Of a stretch of 64,000 nucleotides of DNA, positions 52,624 to 61,772 are shown one piece after another. The stretch lies in NCBI RefSeq assembly GCF_000282115.1, contig NZ_AKJY01000050.1, positions 23,784 to 87,783 on the forward strand. Reading direction: 5' to 3'. Numbering within the stretch: the stretch's first letter is position 1; the number at the start of each line of letters is the position of its first letter. The position numbers and the translations under genes were made by a program. The notes under the pieces were generated by a model. That model did not search any database. It saw only the letters and a program-made list of their open reading frames with translations, and was not told where the DNA came from. Origin of the DNA: Chryseobacterium populi. GTDB lineage: Bacteria > Bacteroidota > Bacteroidia > Flavobacteriales > Weeksellaceae.

Positions 52624-53463
52624 TCAAATTCCTTTTGCAATTTCTTTCCCTTCCCTTCTGCTCCATTCACTCCATGATCCCACATACAAATTAGGAATCT
52701 TAAAACCAGCATGTTCCAAAGCCAGAATCGTATGACACGCCGTTACTCCTGAACCGCAGTGAATGATTAAATTTCCAGGCTTACCTTCCAATAATTTCAG
52801 ATATTTTTCTTTCAAAATTTCCGGTGGTAAGAAATTTCCGTTTTCATCAAGATTTTCAGAAAAAGGGATATTGATCGCTCCCGGAATATGTCCCGCAACC
52901 AAATCTATAGGCTCAGATTCTCCTTTATAGCGATAAGCATCTCTCACATCAATTACAACTGAATAATTGTTTACCAACTCATTTTCAATCTCTTCCAGAG
53001 TTGATACAGGAAGAAGCCAACCCGGTCTTTGGATCAGTTCAGCCTTATTAAAATGTTCTTCACCGGATGAAAAATCCAACCCGTTTTTTTCTGCAGCCTG
53101 AATTCCGCCATCTAGAACCTGAACATTTTCAAATCCGAAAGACTTCAGCATCCACCAGGCTCTTGCTGCTGCGTTTGCTCCATTTTTATCGTCATACACA
53201 ACAATATGGGAATTTTCTGAAATGCCCAAGTCCGAAAGGGTTCTACTGAATTTTTCAATGCCCGGCAACGGATGTCTTCCTCCAAAAGCAGCATTATCAC
53301 CAATTTCCGCAAGGTCTTTATCGAGATCAATAAATCTGGCTCCTTTGATATGCCTTTGAAGGTAGTTTTCACGCATATCTTTCCCCGCTCTTGCATCGAG
53401 GAGGATGAGATTTTCATTCTTGAAATTTTCTTTTAATTCGGAAGATGACAGGATTGGAGACAT
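52624..53463 (-). CDS. Two-domain rhodanese (thiosulfate/3-mercaptopyruvate sulfurtransferase)
   Basis: The 279-residue protein has two rhodanese domains: an inactive N-terminal one (about 5-125; L-L-D-A-R-A-G, H-I-K-G-A-R-F-I-D) and an active C-terminal one (about 150-275; V-I-D-V-R-D, H-I-P-G-A-I-N-I-P). The catalytic loop is H-C-G-S-G-V-T-A-C-H near 230. The C-G-S-G-V-T type is usual in mercaptopyruvate sulfurtransferases. I chose the ATG at 53461-53463 (M-S-P-I-L-S); the frame has another ATG at 53514. It moves sulfane sulfur to thiols or cyanide. Confidence 0.92.
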   Translation of the reverse strand: MSPILSSSELKENFKNENLILLDARAGKDMRENYLQRHIKGARFIDLDKDLAEIGDNAAFGGRHPLPGIEKFSRTLSDLGISENSHIVVYDDKNGANAAARAWWMLKSFGFENVQVLDGGIQAAEKNGLDFSSGEEHFNKAELIQRPGWLLPVSTLEEIENELVNNYSVVIDVRDAYRYKGESEPIDLVAGHIPGAINIPFSENLDENGNFLPPEILKEKYLKLLEGKPGNLIIHCGSGVTACHTILALEHAGFKIPNLYVGSWSEWSRREGKEIAKGI

Positions 53464-53534
53464 TTTATTGATTTTGAAATTAATTTCTAAGATAAGTTTT
53501 GATTGAACTCTCATTGAGTTTTTAATCTACGAGA

Positions 53535-53560
53535 GCGGGTTAAAGCCCGCTCCTATTGAT
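53535..53560. repeat. Dispersed 26-bp repeat, copy A, with a GC hairpin
   Basis: The sequence GCGGGTTAAAGCCCGCTCCT and the next six bases recur at 62619-62644 with three mismatches. Here the first part lies in a 7-bp stem (GAGCGGG 53533-53539 / CCCGCTC 53546-53552) that may terminate the HMG-CoA lyase gene, which ends at 53579 on the minus strand. Confidence 0.75.
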
Positions 53561-53578
53561 TTTTATGGTTGATTCATT

Positions 53579-54427
53579 TTAAAAATGAAAAATATCCTTT
53601 GCTTTATTGTATGAGCTTTCGAAATTGAGGAGGTTTAAATGATGTTCTACCTTTTCTACACTCATAAAATTGATGACCTGCTCTGTAGGCATATTCCCCA
53701 CAAGGTCATCTTTTGCCATTGGGCAACCCCCGATTCCTTTAATGGCACTGTCAAACCTTCGGCAGCCTTTATCATAAGCTGCTTTTAATTTTGAGTATGA
53801 ATCTTCATACCTGTTGTGGAAGTGGCTTCCGAAATGAATCTCCGGATATTTTGAAGGGATCTTCTCAAATAAAAGAGAGATTGTCTCCGGCGTTGCAACT
53901 CCTGTAGTATCAGAAAGTAAGATGTTTTTAATTCCTATTTCAGAAAACCTTTGTGCCCAGAAATCCACGTCTTCCCATTTCCACATTTCACCATAGGGAT
54001 TCCCGAATGCCATTGAAAAATAGATATTCAGCTCACGATTTTCACTTTTCACCAGCTCAAGCATTTTAATAATTTCATTAAAAGCTTCCTCCTGACTTTT
54101 ATTGGTATTCCTGTGCTGAAATGTTTCCGAAATTGAAAACGGGAATCCCAGAATATCAACAGACTGATGTTTTAAGGCTTTCTCTGCACCCCTGTAATTT
54201 CCGATAATGGCGGAAACCTTGGTATTGGAGAGCGATTTATCAATATTTCCAGCAACTTCATCAGAATCAGCCATCTGGGGAATTGCTTTTGGAGAAACAA
54301 AGCTCAGGCTATCCAATACATCAAACCCAACTTCCATTAAAGAGTTGATGTAATCTATTTTTTTGCCGGTAGGGATAAATTCTCCCCAACCCTGCATTGC
54401 ATCTCTAGGACATTCAGTAAGAAACAT
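53579..54427 (-). CDS. Hydroxymethylglutaryl-CoA lyase
   Basis: The 282-residue protein is an HMGL-type TIM-barrel enzyme. It has L-T-E-C-P-R-D-A-M-Q near 3-12, the metal-binding H-F-H-N-R near 206-210 and the signature G-I-G-G-C-P-M-A near 230-237. It splits HMG-CoA to acetyl-CoA and acetoacetate in leucine breakdown or related pathways. I chose the ATG at 54425-54427; the frame reaches seven codons further to a TTG that lies in the promoter -7 box. It stands alone with its own promoter. Confidence 0.93.
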   Translation of the reverse strand: MFLTECPRDAMQGWGEFIPTGKKIDYINSLMEVGFDVLDSLSFVSPKAIPQMADSDEVAGNIDKSLSNTKVSAIIGNYRGAEKALKHQSVDILGFPFSISETFQHRNTNKSQEEAFNEIIKMLELVKSENRELNIYFSMAFGNPYGEMWKWEDVDFWAQRFSEIGIKNILLSDTTGVATPETISLLFEKIPSKYPEIHFGSHFHNRYEDSYSKLKAAYDKGCRRFDSAIKGIGGCPMAKDDLVGNMPTEQVINFMSVEKVEHHLNLLNFESSYNKAKDIFHF

Positions 54428-54445
54428 TTTTACTTTTGATTTTCT

Positions 54446-54453
54446 CAAATATA
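54446..54453 (-). promoter_or_regulatory. -7 element (TATATTTG) of the HMG-CoA lyase gene
   Basis: The minus strand reads TATATTTG, 18 nt before the chosen ATG. A TTG lies 12 nt upstream, closer than usual. Confidence 0.5.
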
Positions 54454-54587
54454 ATAAAAACTAAACAAGTTTATATATGATCTTCACAAAGCTAACATAT
54501 TTTTGATTTTCAACAATTTATAGGTGATTTAAAATTTCAATAACTGATATTCAATTGCAAATAATATATTCTGAGCACCAAATTTAT

Positions 54588-54595
54588 TAACTTTG
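54588..54595 (+). promoter_or_regulatory. -7 element (TAACTTTG) of the peptidase T gene
   Basis: TAACTTTG matches TAnnTTTG, 19 nt before the ATG at 54615. No good -33 element was found. Confidence 0.42.
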
Positions 54596-54614
54596 TTAAA
54601 ATTTATGATATCTG

Positions 54615-55862
54615 ATGAGTACAATAGAATTCACCCCATTATGGAAAGAAAAACTGCTAAACCGCTTTCTTAATTATGTAAAAATATATTCAACAAGTGA
54701 TGCCGAAAGCGAAGCAACCCCATCTACACCTCAACAATGGGACATCGCCAAATATATTGTTGAAGAACTGAAAACAATTGGTCTGGAAGGGGTTTCGATT
54801 GATGATAACGGCTATATTATAGGCTACGTTCCTTCTAATATTGAAAATGATGAAAGGCCAACAATCGGGTTTATTTCACATTACGACACATCACCGGATT
54901 TCAGTGGGGAAAATGTAAAGCCCCAGGTTTGGGAAAATTATGCCGGAGATGATTTAATTTTAAATCAGACTACAGGATTCACATTATCACCTTCAAAATT
55001 TGAAAGTTTAAAAAAATATATCGGCCAGACCTTGATTACTACTGACGGGAATACCCTTCTGGGAGCTGATGATAAAGCAGGCTGTGCAGAAATTGTAACA
55101 GCGGCAGAATATCTGATTGCCCATCCTGAAATCAAACATGGAAGAATTGCAATAGGGTTTACTCCTGATGAAGAAATCGGAAGAGGGGCTCATAAATTTG
55201 ACGTCGCTAAATTCGGGGCAGAATGGGCTTACACAATGGATGGTGGAGAAGTAGGTGAACTGGAATATGAAAATTTTAATGCGGCAGGAGCTGTAGTAAA
55301 AATCCACGGATTGAGCGTGCACCCAGGTTATGCTTATGGGAAAATGGTAAATGCAGCATTATTGGCTTCTGAATTCGCTCAAATGCTTCCAGCTAACGAA
55401 ACACCGGCTACTACTAAAGGCTTTGATGGTTTTTATCATTTAATGGAAATTACAGCTGATATTTCTGAAGCCAAGCTTCAATACATCATCCGTGATCATG
55501 ATGAAGAAAAATTTGAGGCAAGAAAGAAACTGATGGAAGAAAAGGTGGCTGAATTCAACCAAAAGCATGGTGCAGGAACTGCGGACGTTGAAATAAAGGA
55601 ACAATACCGTAATATGAAGCAACAGTTTGAAGGTAAAATGCACATCATCGACCTTGCGGCAAAAGCGATGCAGGAAGCGAATATTGAACCTAAAATCAAA
55701 GCTATCAGAGGTGGAACTGACGGAGCCCAGTTGTCTTATATGGGACTTCCATGCCCGAATATTTTCGCAGGCGGAATCAATTTCCACGGGCCTTACGAAT
55801 ACGTTGCCCTTGAAAGTATGGAAAAAGCTACAGAGGTGATTATTAATATTGTGAAAGCATAA
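54615..55862 (+). CDS. pepT: Peptidase T (tripeptide aminopeptidase)
   Basis: The 415-residue protein is a full M20 PepT. Metal-site motifs are F-I-S-H-Y-D-T-S-P-D near 87-96, G-A-D-D-K-A-G near 149-155, T-P-D-E-E-I-G-R-G near 182-190 and the final E-S-M-E near 401. The dimerisation lid lies between about 215 and 325. It should remove N-terminal residues from tripeptides in the cytoplasm. It is followed by a bidirectional terminator. Confidence 0.95.
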   Translation: MSTIEFTPLWKEKLLNRFLNYVKIYSTSDAESEATPSTPQQWDIAKYIVEELKTIGLEGVSIDDNGYIIGYVPSNIENDERPTIGFISHYDTSPDFSGENVKPQVWENYAGDDLILNQTTGFTLSPSKFESLKKYIGQTLITTDGNTLLGADDKAGCAEIVTAAEYLIAHPEIKHGRIAIGFTPDEEIGRGAHKFDVAKFGAEWAYTMDGGEVGELEYENFNAAGAVVKIHGLSVHPGYAYGKMVNAALLASEFAQMLPANETPATTKGFDGFYHLMEITADISEAKLQYIIRDHDEEKFEARKKLMEEKVAEFNQKHGAGTADVEIKEQYRNMKQQFEGKMHIIDLAAKAMQEANIEPKIKAIRGGTDGAQLSYMGLPCPNIFAGGINFHGPYEYVALESMEKATEVIINIVKA

Positions 55863-55890
55863 TTTAATTAATAATCCACATTTATATATT

Positions 55891-55923
55891 AAAAACCACG
55901 GCCAAAATACCGTGGTTTTTTAC
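55891..55923. terminator. Bidirectional terminator between pepT and thiL
   Basis: Stem AAAAACCACGG / CCGTGGTTTTT with an 8-nt loop. The flanks are A-rich and T-rich, so it can stop both converging genes. Confidence 0.9.
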
Positions 55924-55945
55924 AATATTGAAAACTAAATATAAT

Positions 55946-57007
55946 TTATCCTTCTTGATTCCCTAAAAAAGCATCCCAACCCTGCGCGGTTAAAGAAACC
56001 AATTGGTTGGAGCCTCTTGCCACCATAAAATTTCCGTCTTCTTTGTCTACAGCATGTCCGATAATGGTAAAATCAGGGTGATTTTTAATTTTGTCAAAAT
56101 CATTAGATGAAATCGTGAATAATAGCTCGTAATCTTCCCCGCCACTTAATGCAGTCATTACAGGATTCAGGTTCATGCCATCTGCCGTAGAGATTGTAAG
56201 GCTATCCATCGGGATTTTTTCTTCATACAATCTGAAACCGACCTTCGACTGGTCTGAAAGATGAAGAATTTCCGAAGCCAGCCCGTCAGAAATATCAATC
56301 ATAGAAGTCGGTTTAATATCCAGTTCTGCCAGGATCGTTTTAATATCTGTTCTTGCTTCAGGTTTCAATTGTCTTTCAAGAATATAATCGAAGCCTTCCA
56401 TTTCAGGCTGCATATTCGGATCTGCAAGGAAAACAGCATGTTCTCTTTCCAGAATCTGAAGTCCCATATAAGCCCCACCCAGATCTCCGCTCACGACAAG
56501 CAGGTCATTCGGTTTTGCACCGCTTCTTTTCACAATATTTTCTTCCGCTTCAATTCCTACGGCAGTAATACCCATCACCAATCCTGCATTAGAGCTTGTG
56601 GTATCTCCGCCAATCAGATCTACTTTATAACGGCCACAAGCCGCCTGAATCCCGGAATACAGTTCTTCCAGAGCCTCTACCGGAAAACGGTTTGAAACTG
56701 CCAGAGAAACCAAAATCTGTGTAGGGGTCGCATTCATTGCTGCAATATCACTGAGATTGACGACCACCGCTTTGTAGCCTAAATGTTTTAACGGAACGTA
56801 TCCTAAATTAAAATGAACACCTTCTGCCAGAACATCGGTTGTAAGAACTACTTTTTTATTCCCGGGATTGATCACCGCTGCATCATCCCCTACTCCAAGC
56901 TCCGAAGATTCATTCGATAAGGGAAAATGCTCTGTTAAATGCTTAATCAGTCCAAATTCTCCTAATTTGGATATGGGTGTTAATTCCTGTGATTTATCTT
57001 CAAACAT
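55946..57007 (-). CDS. thiL: Thiamine-monophosphate kinase
   Basis: The 353-residue protein has the ThiL/PurM-fold motifs: G-V-G-D-D-A-A-V-I near 38-46, T-T-D-V-L-A-E-G-V-H-F near 57-67, the ATP-site G-G-D-T-T-S near 133-138 and D-I-S-D-G-L-A-S-E near 238-246. It phosphorylates thiamine phosphate to the diphosphate. I chose the ATG at 57005-57007 (M-F-E-D-K-S-Q); nine codons further is only a TTG. No other thi gene was seen nearby. Confidence 0.94.
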   Translation of the reverse strand: MFEDKSQELTPISKLGEFGLIKHLTEHFPLSNESSELGVGDDAAVINPGNKKVVLTTDVLAEGVHFNLGYVPLKHLGYKAVVVNLSDIAAMNATPTQILVSLAVSNRFPVEALEELYSGIQAACGRYKVDLIGGDTTSSNAGLVMGITAVGIEAEENIVKRSGAKPNDLLVVSGDLGGAYMGLQILEREHAVFLADPNMQPEMEGFDYILERQLKPEARTDIKTILAELDIKPTSMIDISDGLASEILHLSDQSKVGFRLYEEKIPMDSLTISTADGMNLNPVMTALSGGEDYELLFTISSNDFDKIKNHPDFTIIGHAVDKEDGNFMVARGSNQLVSLTAQGWDAFLGNQEG

Positions 57008-57081
57008 AAATTTTATTTTTTGTACAATGTCCAATATAAAATGTATTCATGACTGACACATTCTAAACCATGAACTTTAAA

Positions 57082-57573
57082 TTATTTAAATTCTTCCGGG
57101 TCAACATTTTGCGGATGAAAAGGGAACTTCTTAAAATCTTCCCTCGTTAAGACTTCTGTATCTGCCGTTTTATATTTATTCATTGCTTCTACTACATCAT
57201 CAGGCGGAGTGGTCATTTTTCTCAGCATCGTATCAATCCAGACACCTGTTGCTTCGGAGGTGGCACAGTGTACACCATCCGGAGTATAGAATTTGTGTAA
57301 AAAACGGTAAATAGAAGAATCTTCTGAACATCCGTCTATTTCCACACTTACAATCACTGTCTGATCTGCATAGATTTCTTTGAAAAAAGAATATCGCTCA
57401 TGCAGGATAACCGGCCCGATTCCCCATCGGCTTAGCTGGGTGACACCCATTTTTTCTTTGGTCATAAAAGCCATTCTGGCCTGTGCACAGTATTGTACAT
57501 ATGATGAATTGGCTAAATGTTTGTTGGCATCAAGATCGCTCCAACGCACTTCGAATGTATGGTAGAATATCAT
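57082..57573 (-). CDS. Hotdog-fold acyl-CoA thioesterase (YbgC/4HBT-like)
   Basis: The 163-residue protein is a single hotdog domain: F-E-V-R-W-S-D-L-D-A-N-K-H-L near 7-20, with the Asp-leading motif of the 4-hydroxybenzoyl-CoA thioesterase group, N-S-S-Y-V-Q-Y near 22-28, and a later T-S-E-A-T-G-V-W-I-D near 104-113. It should hydrolyse an acyl-CoA; the substrate is unknown. The gene stands alone between thiL and the HI0933-type gene. Confidence 0.88.
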   Translation of the reverse strand: MIFYHTFEVRWSDLDANKHLANSSYVQYCAQARMAFMTKEKMGVTQLSRWGIGPVILHERYSFFKEIYADQTVIVSVEIDGCSEDSSIYRFLHKFYTPDGVHCATSEATGVWIDTMLRKMTTPPDDVVEAMNKYKTADTEVLTREDFKKFPFHPQNVDPEEFK

Positions 57574-57645
57574 TTAAAAATCGTTTTTAGGATAATAAAA
57601 TTACATTCTTCAAAAATACTCAAATAAGATGGTTTATAAAAATTG

Positions 57646-57653
57646 TACTTTTG
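57646..57653 (+). promoter_or_regulatory. -7 element (TACTTTTG) of the flavoprotein gene
   Basis: TACTTTTG matches TAnnTTTG, 30 nt before the ATG at 57684. No good -33 TTG at proper spacing. Confidence 0.38.
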
Positions 57654-57683
57654 GAAAAATAATCTTCAGCATAGGATTAAAGA

Positions 57684-58886
57684 ATGAAACAAATTATCAT
57701 AATCGGGGGTGGTGCAGCCGGATTTTTCTGTGCATCAAATCTTGACGAAACCCAATATAAAATTACCATCCTTGAGCAAAATTCGGATGTGCTTCAGAAA
57801 GTGAAAGTCTCCGGCGGCGGCCGCTGCAATATTACTCATGCCTGTTTTGATCCAAGAGAATTAATCCAGTTTTATCCCCGTGGAAACAAAGAATTACTCA
57901 GTGTTTTCACCAAATTCCAACCGGGAGATACCATGGACTGGTTTGATCAACGAAAAGTTTCGTTGAAAATAGAAGATGATAACAGAATCTTCCCTGAAAG
58001 CAATTCTTCTCAAACGATTATCAATACATTCCTTAATGAAATTCAGCAGAAGCATATTGAGGTTAAGACAAAATGCTCTGTAAAAGAAATTGAAAAATCT
58101 GGTGAGAAATATGGAGTCAGAACCAGTTTAGGTGATTTTGAAGCTGATTTTGTAATTTATACAACCGGAAGCTCACCGAAATCCCTGAAGATTATTGAGA
58201 ATTTAGGGCATACCATCGTTGATCTGGTTCCATCGCTTTTCACTTTTAATATCAAAGATGAATTATTGAAAGACCTGGCGGGAACAAGTTTTGAAAATGC
58301 AGAGATTTCTATCCCTTCATTAAAGACCGAAGAAAGCGGGCCCTTGCTGATCACCCATTGGGGTCTTTCAGGGCCTGCAGTTCTGAAAATATCTGCATGG
58401 GAAGCCATAAGTCTGGCAAAACTCAAATATAATGTTGAAATTGAAGTAAATTTTATTTCAAAAGCCATTCAGGACGCTGAAGAATCTTTTCAAAATTTTA
58501 AACTGACCAATCCAAAAAAAACGATCGGACAATCTAAAATTTTTGACATCACCAATCGTTTCTGGCAGAAGATCCTGGAGGTTTCAAAAGTTGATCTCAA
58601 TAAACAGATGGCCAATATTTCCGGAAAGGAGATGCAGAATATTCTTGAAAACCTATGTAAAAAGAAGCTCAGAGTAAACGGGAAATCAACGTTTAAAGAT
58701 GAATTTGTAACGGCTGGAGGTGTAGATTTAAAGGAAATCAATTTTAAAAATATGTCTTCTAAAATTTTGCCTAATTTTTATGTTGCCGGAGAGGTCCTGA
58801 ATATTGATGCAGTAACAGGTGGTTTTAATTTCCAGGCATGCTGGAGTGAAGCGTGGCTGATTGCACAGGATCTGAATAATTTATAA
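57684..58886 (+). CDS. HI0933-family (BaiN-type) FAD-dependent oxidoreductase
   Basis: The 400-residue protein has the FAD-binding I-I-G-G-G-A-A-G-F-F near 5-14, the family motif K-V-S-G-G-G-R-C-N-I-T near 41-51, then G-S-S-P-K-S near 162-167 and near the end V-T-A-G-G-V-D-L-K-E, F-Y-V-A-G-E-V-L-N-I-D and G-G-F-N-F-Q. This layout defines the HI0933/BaiN family of flavoproteins. The substrate is unknown. It ends 11 nt before the hydrolase gene, so the two may be co-transcribed. Confidence 0.93.
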   Translation: MKQIIIIGGGAAGFFCASNLDETQYKITILEQNSDVLQKVKVSGGGRCNITHACFDPRELIQFYPRGNKELLSVFTKFQPGDTMDWFDQRKVSLKIEDDNRIFPESNSSQTIINTFLNEIQQKHIEVKTKCSVKEIEKSGEKYGVRTSLGDFEADFVIYTTGSSPKSLKIIENLGHTIVDLVPSLFTFNIKDELLKDLAGTSFENAEISIPSLKTEESGPLLITHWGLSGPAVLKISAWEAISLAKLKYNVEIEVNFISKAIQDAEESFQNFKLTNPKKTIGQSKIFDITNRFWQKILEVSKVDLNKQMANISGKEMQNILENLCKKKLRVNGKSTFKDEFVTAGGVDLKEINFKNMSSKILPNFYVAGEVLNIDAVTGGFNFQACWSEAWLIAQDLNNL

Positions 58887-58897
58887 CAAACATATTT

Positions 58898-60199
58898 ATG
58901 AAAAATCTTATTACAATTTTTCTTTTATTATTTTCCGTTGTAATTTTTTCCCAAAACAGGACAATAAAGTCAAATTGGACATCTCTTGTACAAACCGTGA
59001 ATGTAGAAGATAAACAAGACTGGAAATTTCGTGTAACGGCAAAAATCAGGAAAGGAAATGAACAGGATTCTGACTGTGCTATTTGGGCAAGGATTGATAA
59101 AGTAGATGACACGATGGGCTTTTTTGAAAATCAGGCTTACTCGAATATAAAAGTTACTACTGAATGGACAACATTTCAAATAAATGGAATTATTGATTCC
59201 AATGCAAAAAATTTAAACATCGGTGCTTATACCAAGGATAATGGTGAATATTATTTCGATGATTTCAAACTGGAAGTTAACGCCCCGAAATCCAAAAAGT
59301 GGATCGAAATTCCCTTAAAAAATGGAGATTTTGAAGAAGATTTGGTTTCAGGAAAAGGTTGGGCAGAAGGTATCGGGAGAAATAAAATTACCCATGTAAC
59401 AAATTTTGCAATCACAACCTCAGATAATACCCCCTATAGCGGAAAAAAATCTCTCTTCATCAAAGGAGAAAATATTATCGGAAATATGCCTCACGGAAAA
59501 TTTGCTGATGTAAATGGCATAAAAATGTATTATGAAACCTACGGTGCAGGCGAACCGCTTTTGATGCTTCATGGTAACGGGCAGTCTATAAACGCTTTCA
59601 TGAATCAGGTTGATGATTTTTCAAAAAAATATAAAGTAATCATCATCGATTGCAGAGAAAGAGGAAAATCTTCGTATGACAAAACAAAGGAATTGACTTT
59701 TGATATTCAGGTCGAAGATTTAAAGCAGTTTTTAGATCAGCAAAATATCAAAAAAGTAAAAATTCTTGGTTGGAGTGATGGGGGCATTCTTGCTATTTTA
59801 ATGGCTCTAAAATATCCGGATTTGGTTGACAAAATTGCCTGTTCAGGAGCAAATATATTTCCAGAAGGGCAGAAAGACGAAGAGCTGAAAGACATGAAAG
59901 AAACATTAGCCCGGCTTATCAAAGAAAATAAGGATCATAAAAACGATGTTTATATTGATCTGTATAATTTAGATTTAAAATATCCTAATTTAAAGTACGA
60001 AGATTTAAAAGCTATCCTGTGCCCGTCATTGATAATGGCAGGAGATAAAGACGTGATAAAAACCGAGCATACGGTAAAAATTGCAGAATCAATTCCAAAA
60101 GGACAATTGGCTATTATTCCCAATTCAACACATTCTGTTGTCGTTGAAAAACCAGAGCTTTTCAACTCTTTAGTTATTGATTTTTTTGAAGGAAAATAG
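58898..60199 (+). CDS. Secreted alpha/beta hydrolase with N-terminal carbohydrate-binding-like domain
   Basis: The 433-residue protein has a signal peptide (L-F-S-V-V-I-F-S-Q, about 1-19), a beta-sandwich-like region (about 20-195, with W-R-and-F-rich strands resembling CBM4/9-type modules) and an alpha/beta hydrolase domain (about 205-433): L-L-M-L-H-G-N-G-Q near 223-231 (oxyanion), nucleophile in G-W-S-D-G-G-I-L near 291-298 and a final His in N-S-T-H-S-V. The substrate is unknown; an ester on a glycan is a guess. The next gene starts 7 nt after its stop. Confidence 0.85.
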   Translation: MKNLITIFLLLFSVVIFSQNRTIKSNWTSLVQTVNVEDKQDWKFRVTAKIRKGNEQDSDCAIWARIDKVDDTMGFFENQAYSNIKVTTEWTTFQINGIIDSNAKNLNIGAYTKDNGEYYFDDFKLEVNAPKSKKWIEIPLKNGDFEEDLVSGKGWAEGIGRNKITHVTNFAITTSDNTPYSGKKSLFIKGENIIGNMPHGKFADVNGIKMYYETYGAGEPLLMLHGNGQSINAFMNQVDDFSKKYKVIIIDCRERGKSSYDKTKELTFDIQVEDLKQFLDQQNIKKVKILGWSDGGILAILMALKYPDLVDKIACSGANIFPEGQKDEELKDMKETLARLIKENKDHKNDVYIDLYNLDLKYPNLKYEDLKAILCPSLIMAGDKDVIKTEHTVKIAESIPKGQLAIIPNSTHSVVVEKPELFNSLVIDFFEGK

Positions 60200-60206
60200 T
60201 TTTCAA

Positions 60207-60845
60207 ATGCATTTAGTCAAAAAAAATATTTCGGATCTCTTTAAAATCCTTTTAATTATAGGGTTTGGATATTTCTTTTGGCTGATGCTGCAAATAACTT
60301 TAGAGTATGTTCCGTTAAAAACCAATGTAAGTTTTTTAATGATCAAGCAAACGGAGGTAGAACACAGATCTGAATATCTTTATTTTTTCTACGCTCATGT
60401 TTATACGAGTTTTTTTGTTTTGTTATCCGGCTTTCTGGCAATTCTCAGAAAAGATTTCGGAATTAAAAATTTTCACAGAACATCCGGAAAGGTTTATATT
60501 TTTCTATTGCTTATTTTTGCTGCTCCATCAGGAATTTACATGGGAATTTTTGCGAATGGCGGAGTTTTCTCTAAAATTTCTTTTGTTATTTTGGGTGGCT
60601 TGTGGTGGCTGACGACTTTTAAAGCATATCAACTTTCCCGCCAGAAAAACTTTAAACAGCATAAGCAATGGATGTGGCGCAGCTTTGCCTTAACATTATC
60701 TGCTGTAACTTTGAGAATGTGGAAAGTTATTATTGTATATTTATTCCACCCCAATCCGATGGATGTCTATCAAATCATTGCATGGCTGGGATGGATTCCG
60801 AATCTTTTATTAATTGAATATTTAATCACCAAAAAACATATATGA
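60207..60845 (+). CDS. Multi-pass membrane protein, DUF2306-like
   Basis: The 212-residue protein has six hydrophobic segments with a conserved H-V-Y-T-S-F-F-V near 62-69 and F-H-R-T-S-G-K-V-Y near 87-95, and H-K-Q-W-M-W-R-S near 152-159, the pattern of DUF2306 membrane proteins as I remember them. The His residues could bind haem or metal. I chose the ATG at 60207; the frame upstream has only a TTG. It overlaps the next gene by 4 nt (ATGA). Confidence 0.8.
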   Translation: MHLVKKNISDLFKILLIIGFGYFFWLMLQITLEYVPLKTNVSFLMIKQTEVEHRSEYLYFFYAHVYTSFFVLLSGFLAILRKDFGIKNFHRTSGKVYIFLLLIFAAPSGIYMGIFANGGVFSKISFVILGGLWWLTTFKAYQLSRQKNFKQHKQWMWRSFALTLSAVTLRMWKVIIVYLFHPNPMDVYQIIAWLGWIPNLLLIEYLITKKHI

Positions 60846-61762
60846 AAATTTTAAATTACACTCTTATTTCTTTATTAACAGTTTTTCTGATAAGCTGTAA
60901 AAAAGACGGGAAAATTACAGATTCAACAAAGGATTCCCTGACTGTAAAAAAAGATTCTGTGGTAATGCCTGAAATCTATAAAGAATATTACGGAATTTAT
61001 ACCGGAGATTTTGCGGGAATGGAAAAAACAGCTGATGATGAAGACGGCTCTGAATATAATTCTAATGTTTTGAAAAGGATTTCTTTAAAAATTAACAGAA
61101 TTACAAAAGACAGCGTTTACGGACAAAGCATTGTAAATGGAAACCAGCGCCCTTTCCGGGGTGTCTTTAATGGAAGTTCAAAATCTTTTGTTCTGGATGA
61201 GCCCGGAAATGATAAAACCGACGGGAGATTTGAAGTTAAGCTCAATAATGACAGTCTGAGTGGGAAATGGACAGCATTTAATGCATCTGCCGTAAAAGCA
61301 CCCAACAAAACAGTAAAATTATCTAAAAAGGAATTTGTTTATAATCCTAATTTTATGCTGGATCAGAATTCGGATCTGGTAGACTGGAGCAATCCTAAAG
61401 ATTTTATCGAAAAATATACTGATGAAGAAACCGGAAAAACAGAGAGCTATACAACTTCCAAAAACAGGGTTGCTTCTGAAGCTATTTTCAAATTGAATGC
61501 ATCCAAGCAGAAGCTGACGGAAAAAGATCTTAAGAATTTAAGAAAACTCGATATGGAAATTATAAAAAATTCAGTTTTCGCAAGACATGGCTATTCTTTT
61601 AAAAAGGAGACTTACAGAAACTTTTTTGAACAAACCGATTGGTACATTCCGGTTTCAAATAATGTGGATCAGGATCTTTCACCAATGGAAAAAGAGAATG
61701 TAGCTTTGCTGAATCGTTTTATTAAATATGCAGAGGATAAGTATGACAGTTTTGGAAGATAA
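60842..61762 (+). CDS. YARHG-domain lipoprotein
   Basis: The 306-residue protein has a signal ending L-I-S-C-K-K-D (lipobox Cys about residue 19), a central beta-rich region and a C-terminal YARHG domain (about 225-300): L-R-K-L-D-M-E-I-I-K-N-S, V-F-A-R-H-G-Y-S-F, F-F-E-Q-T-D-W-Y. YARHG domains are extracellular and of unknown role. It overlaps the DUF2306-like gene by 4 nt. Confidence 0.86.
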   Translation: MKILNYTLISLLTVFLISCKKDGKITDSTKDSLTVKKDSVVMPEIYKEYYGIYTGDFAGMEKTADDEDGSEYNSNVLKRISLKINRITKDSVYGQSIVNGNQRPFRGVFNGSSKSFVLDEPGNDKTDGRFEVKLNNDSLSGKWTAFNASAVKAPNKTVKLSKKEFVYNPNFMLDQNSDLVDWSNPKDFIEKYTDEETGKTESYTTSKNRVASEAIFKLNASKQKLTEKDLKNLRKLDMEIIKNSVFARHGYSFKKETYRNFFEQTDWYIPVSNNVDQDLSPMEKENVALLNRFIKYAEDKYDSFGR

Positions 61763-61772
61763 ACCCCTGATA

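Noticed and set aside
53521..53578. tRNA-like or riboswitch structure near the GC hairpin
   Set aside because: Only one short stem exists, with no cloverleaf or conserved aptamer core; it is better read as a repeat/terminator.
54428..54448. TTG start for HMG-CoA lyase
   Set aside because: The codon is inside the -7 element; the ATG at 54425-54427 begins the conserved F-L-T-E-C-P-R-D.
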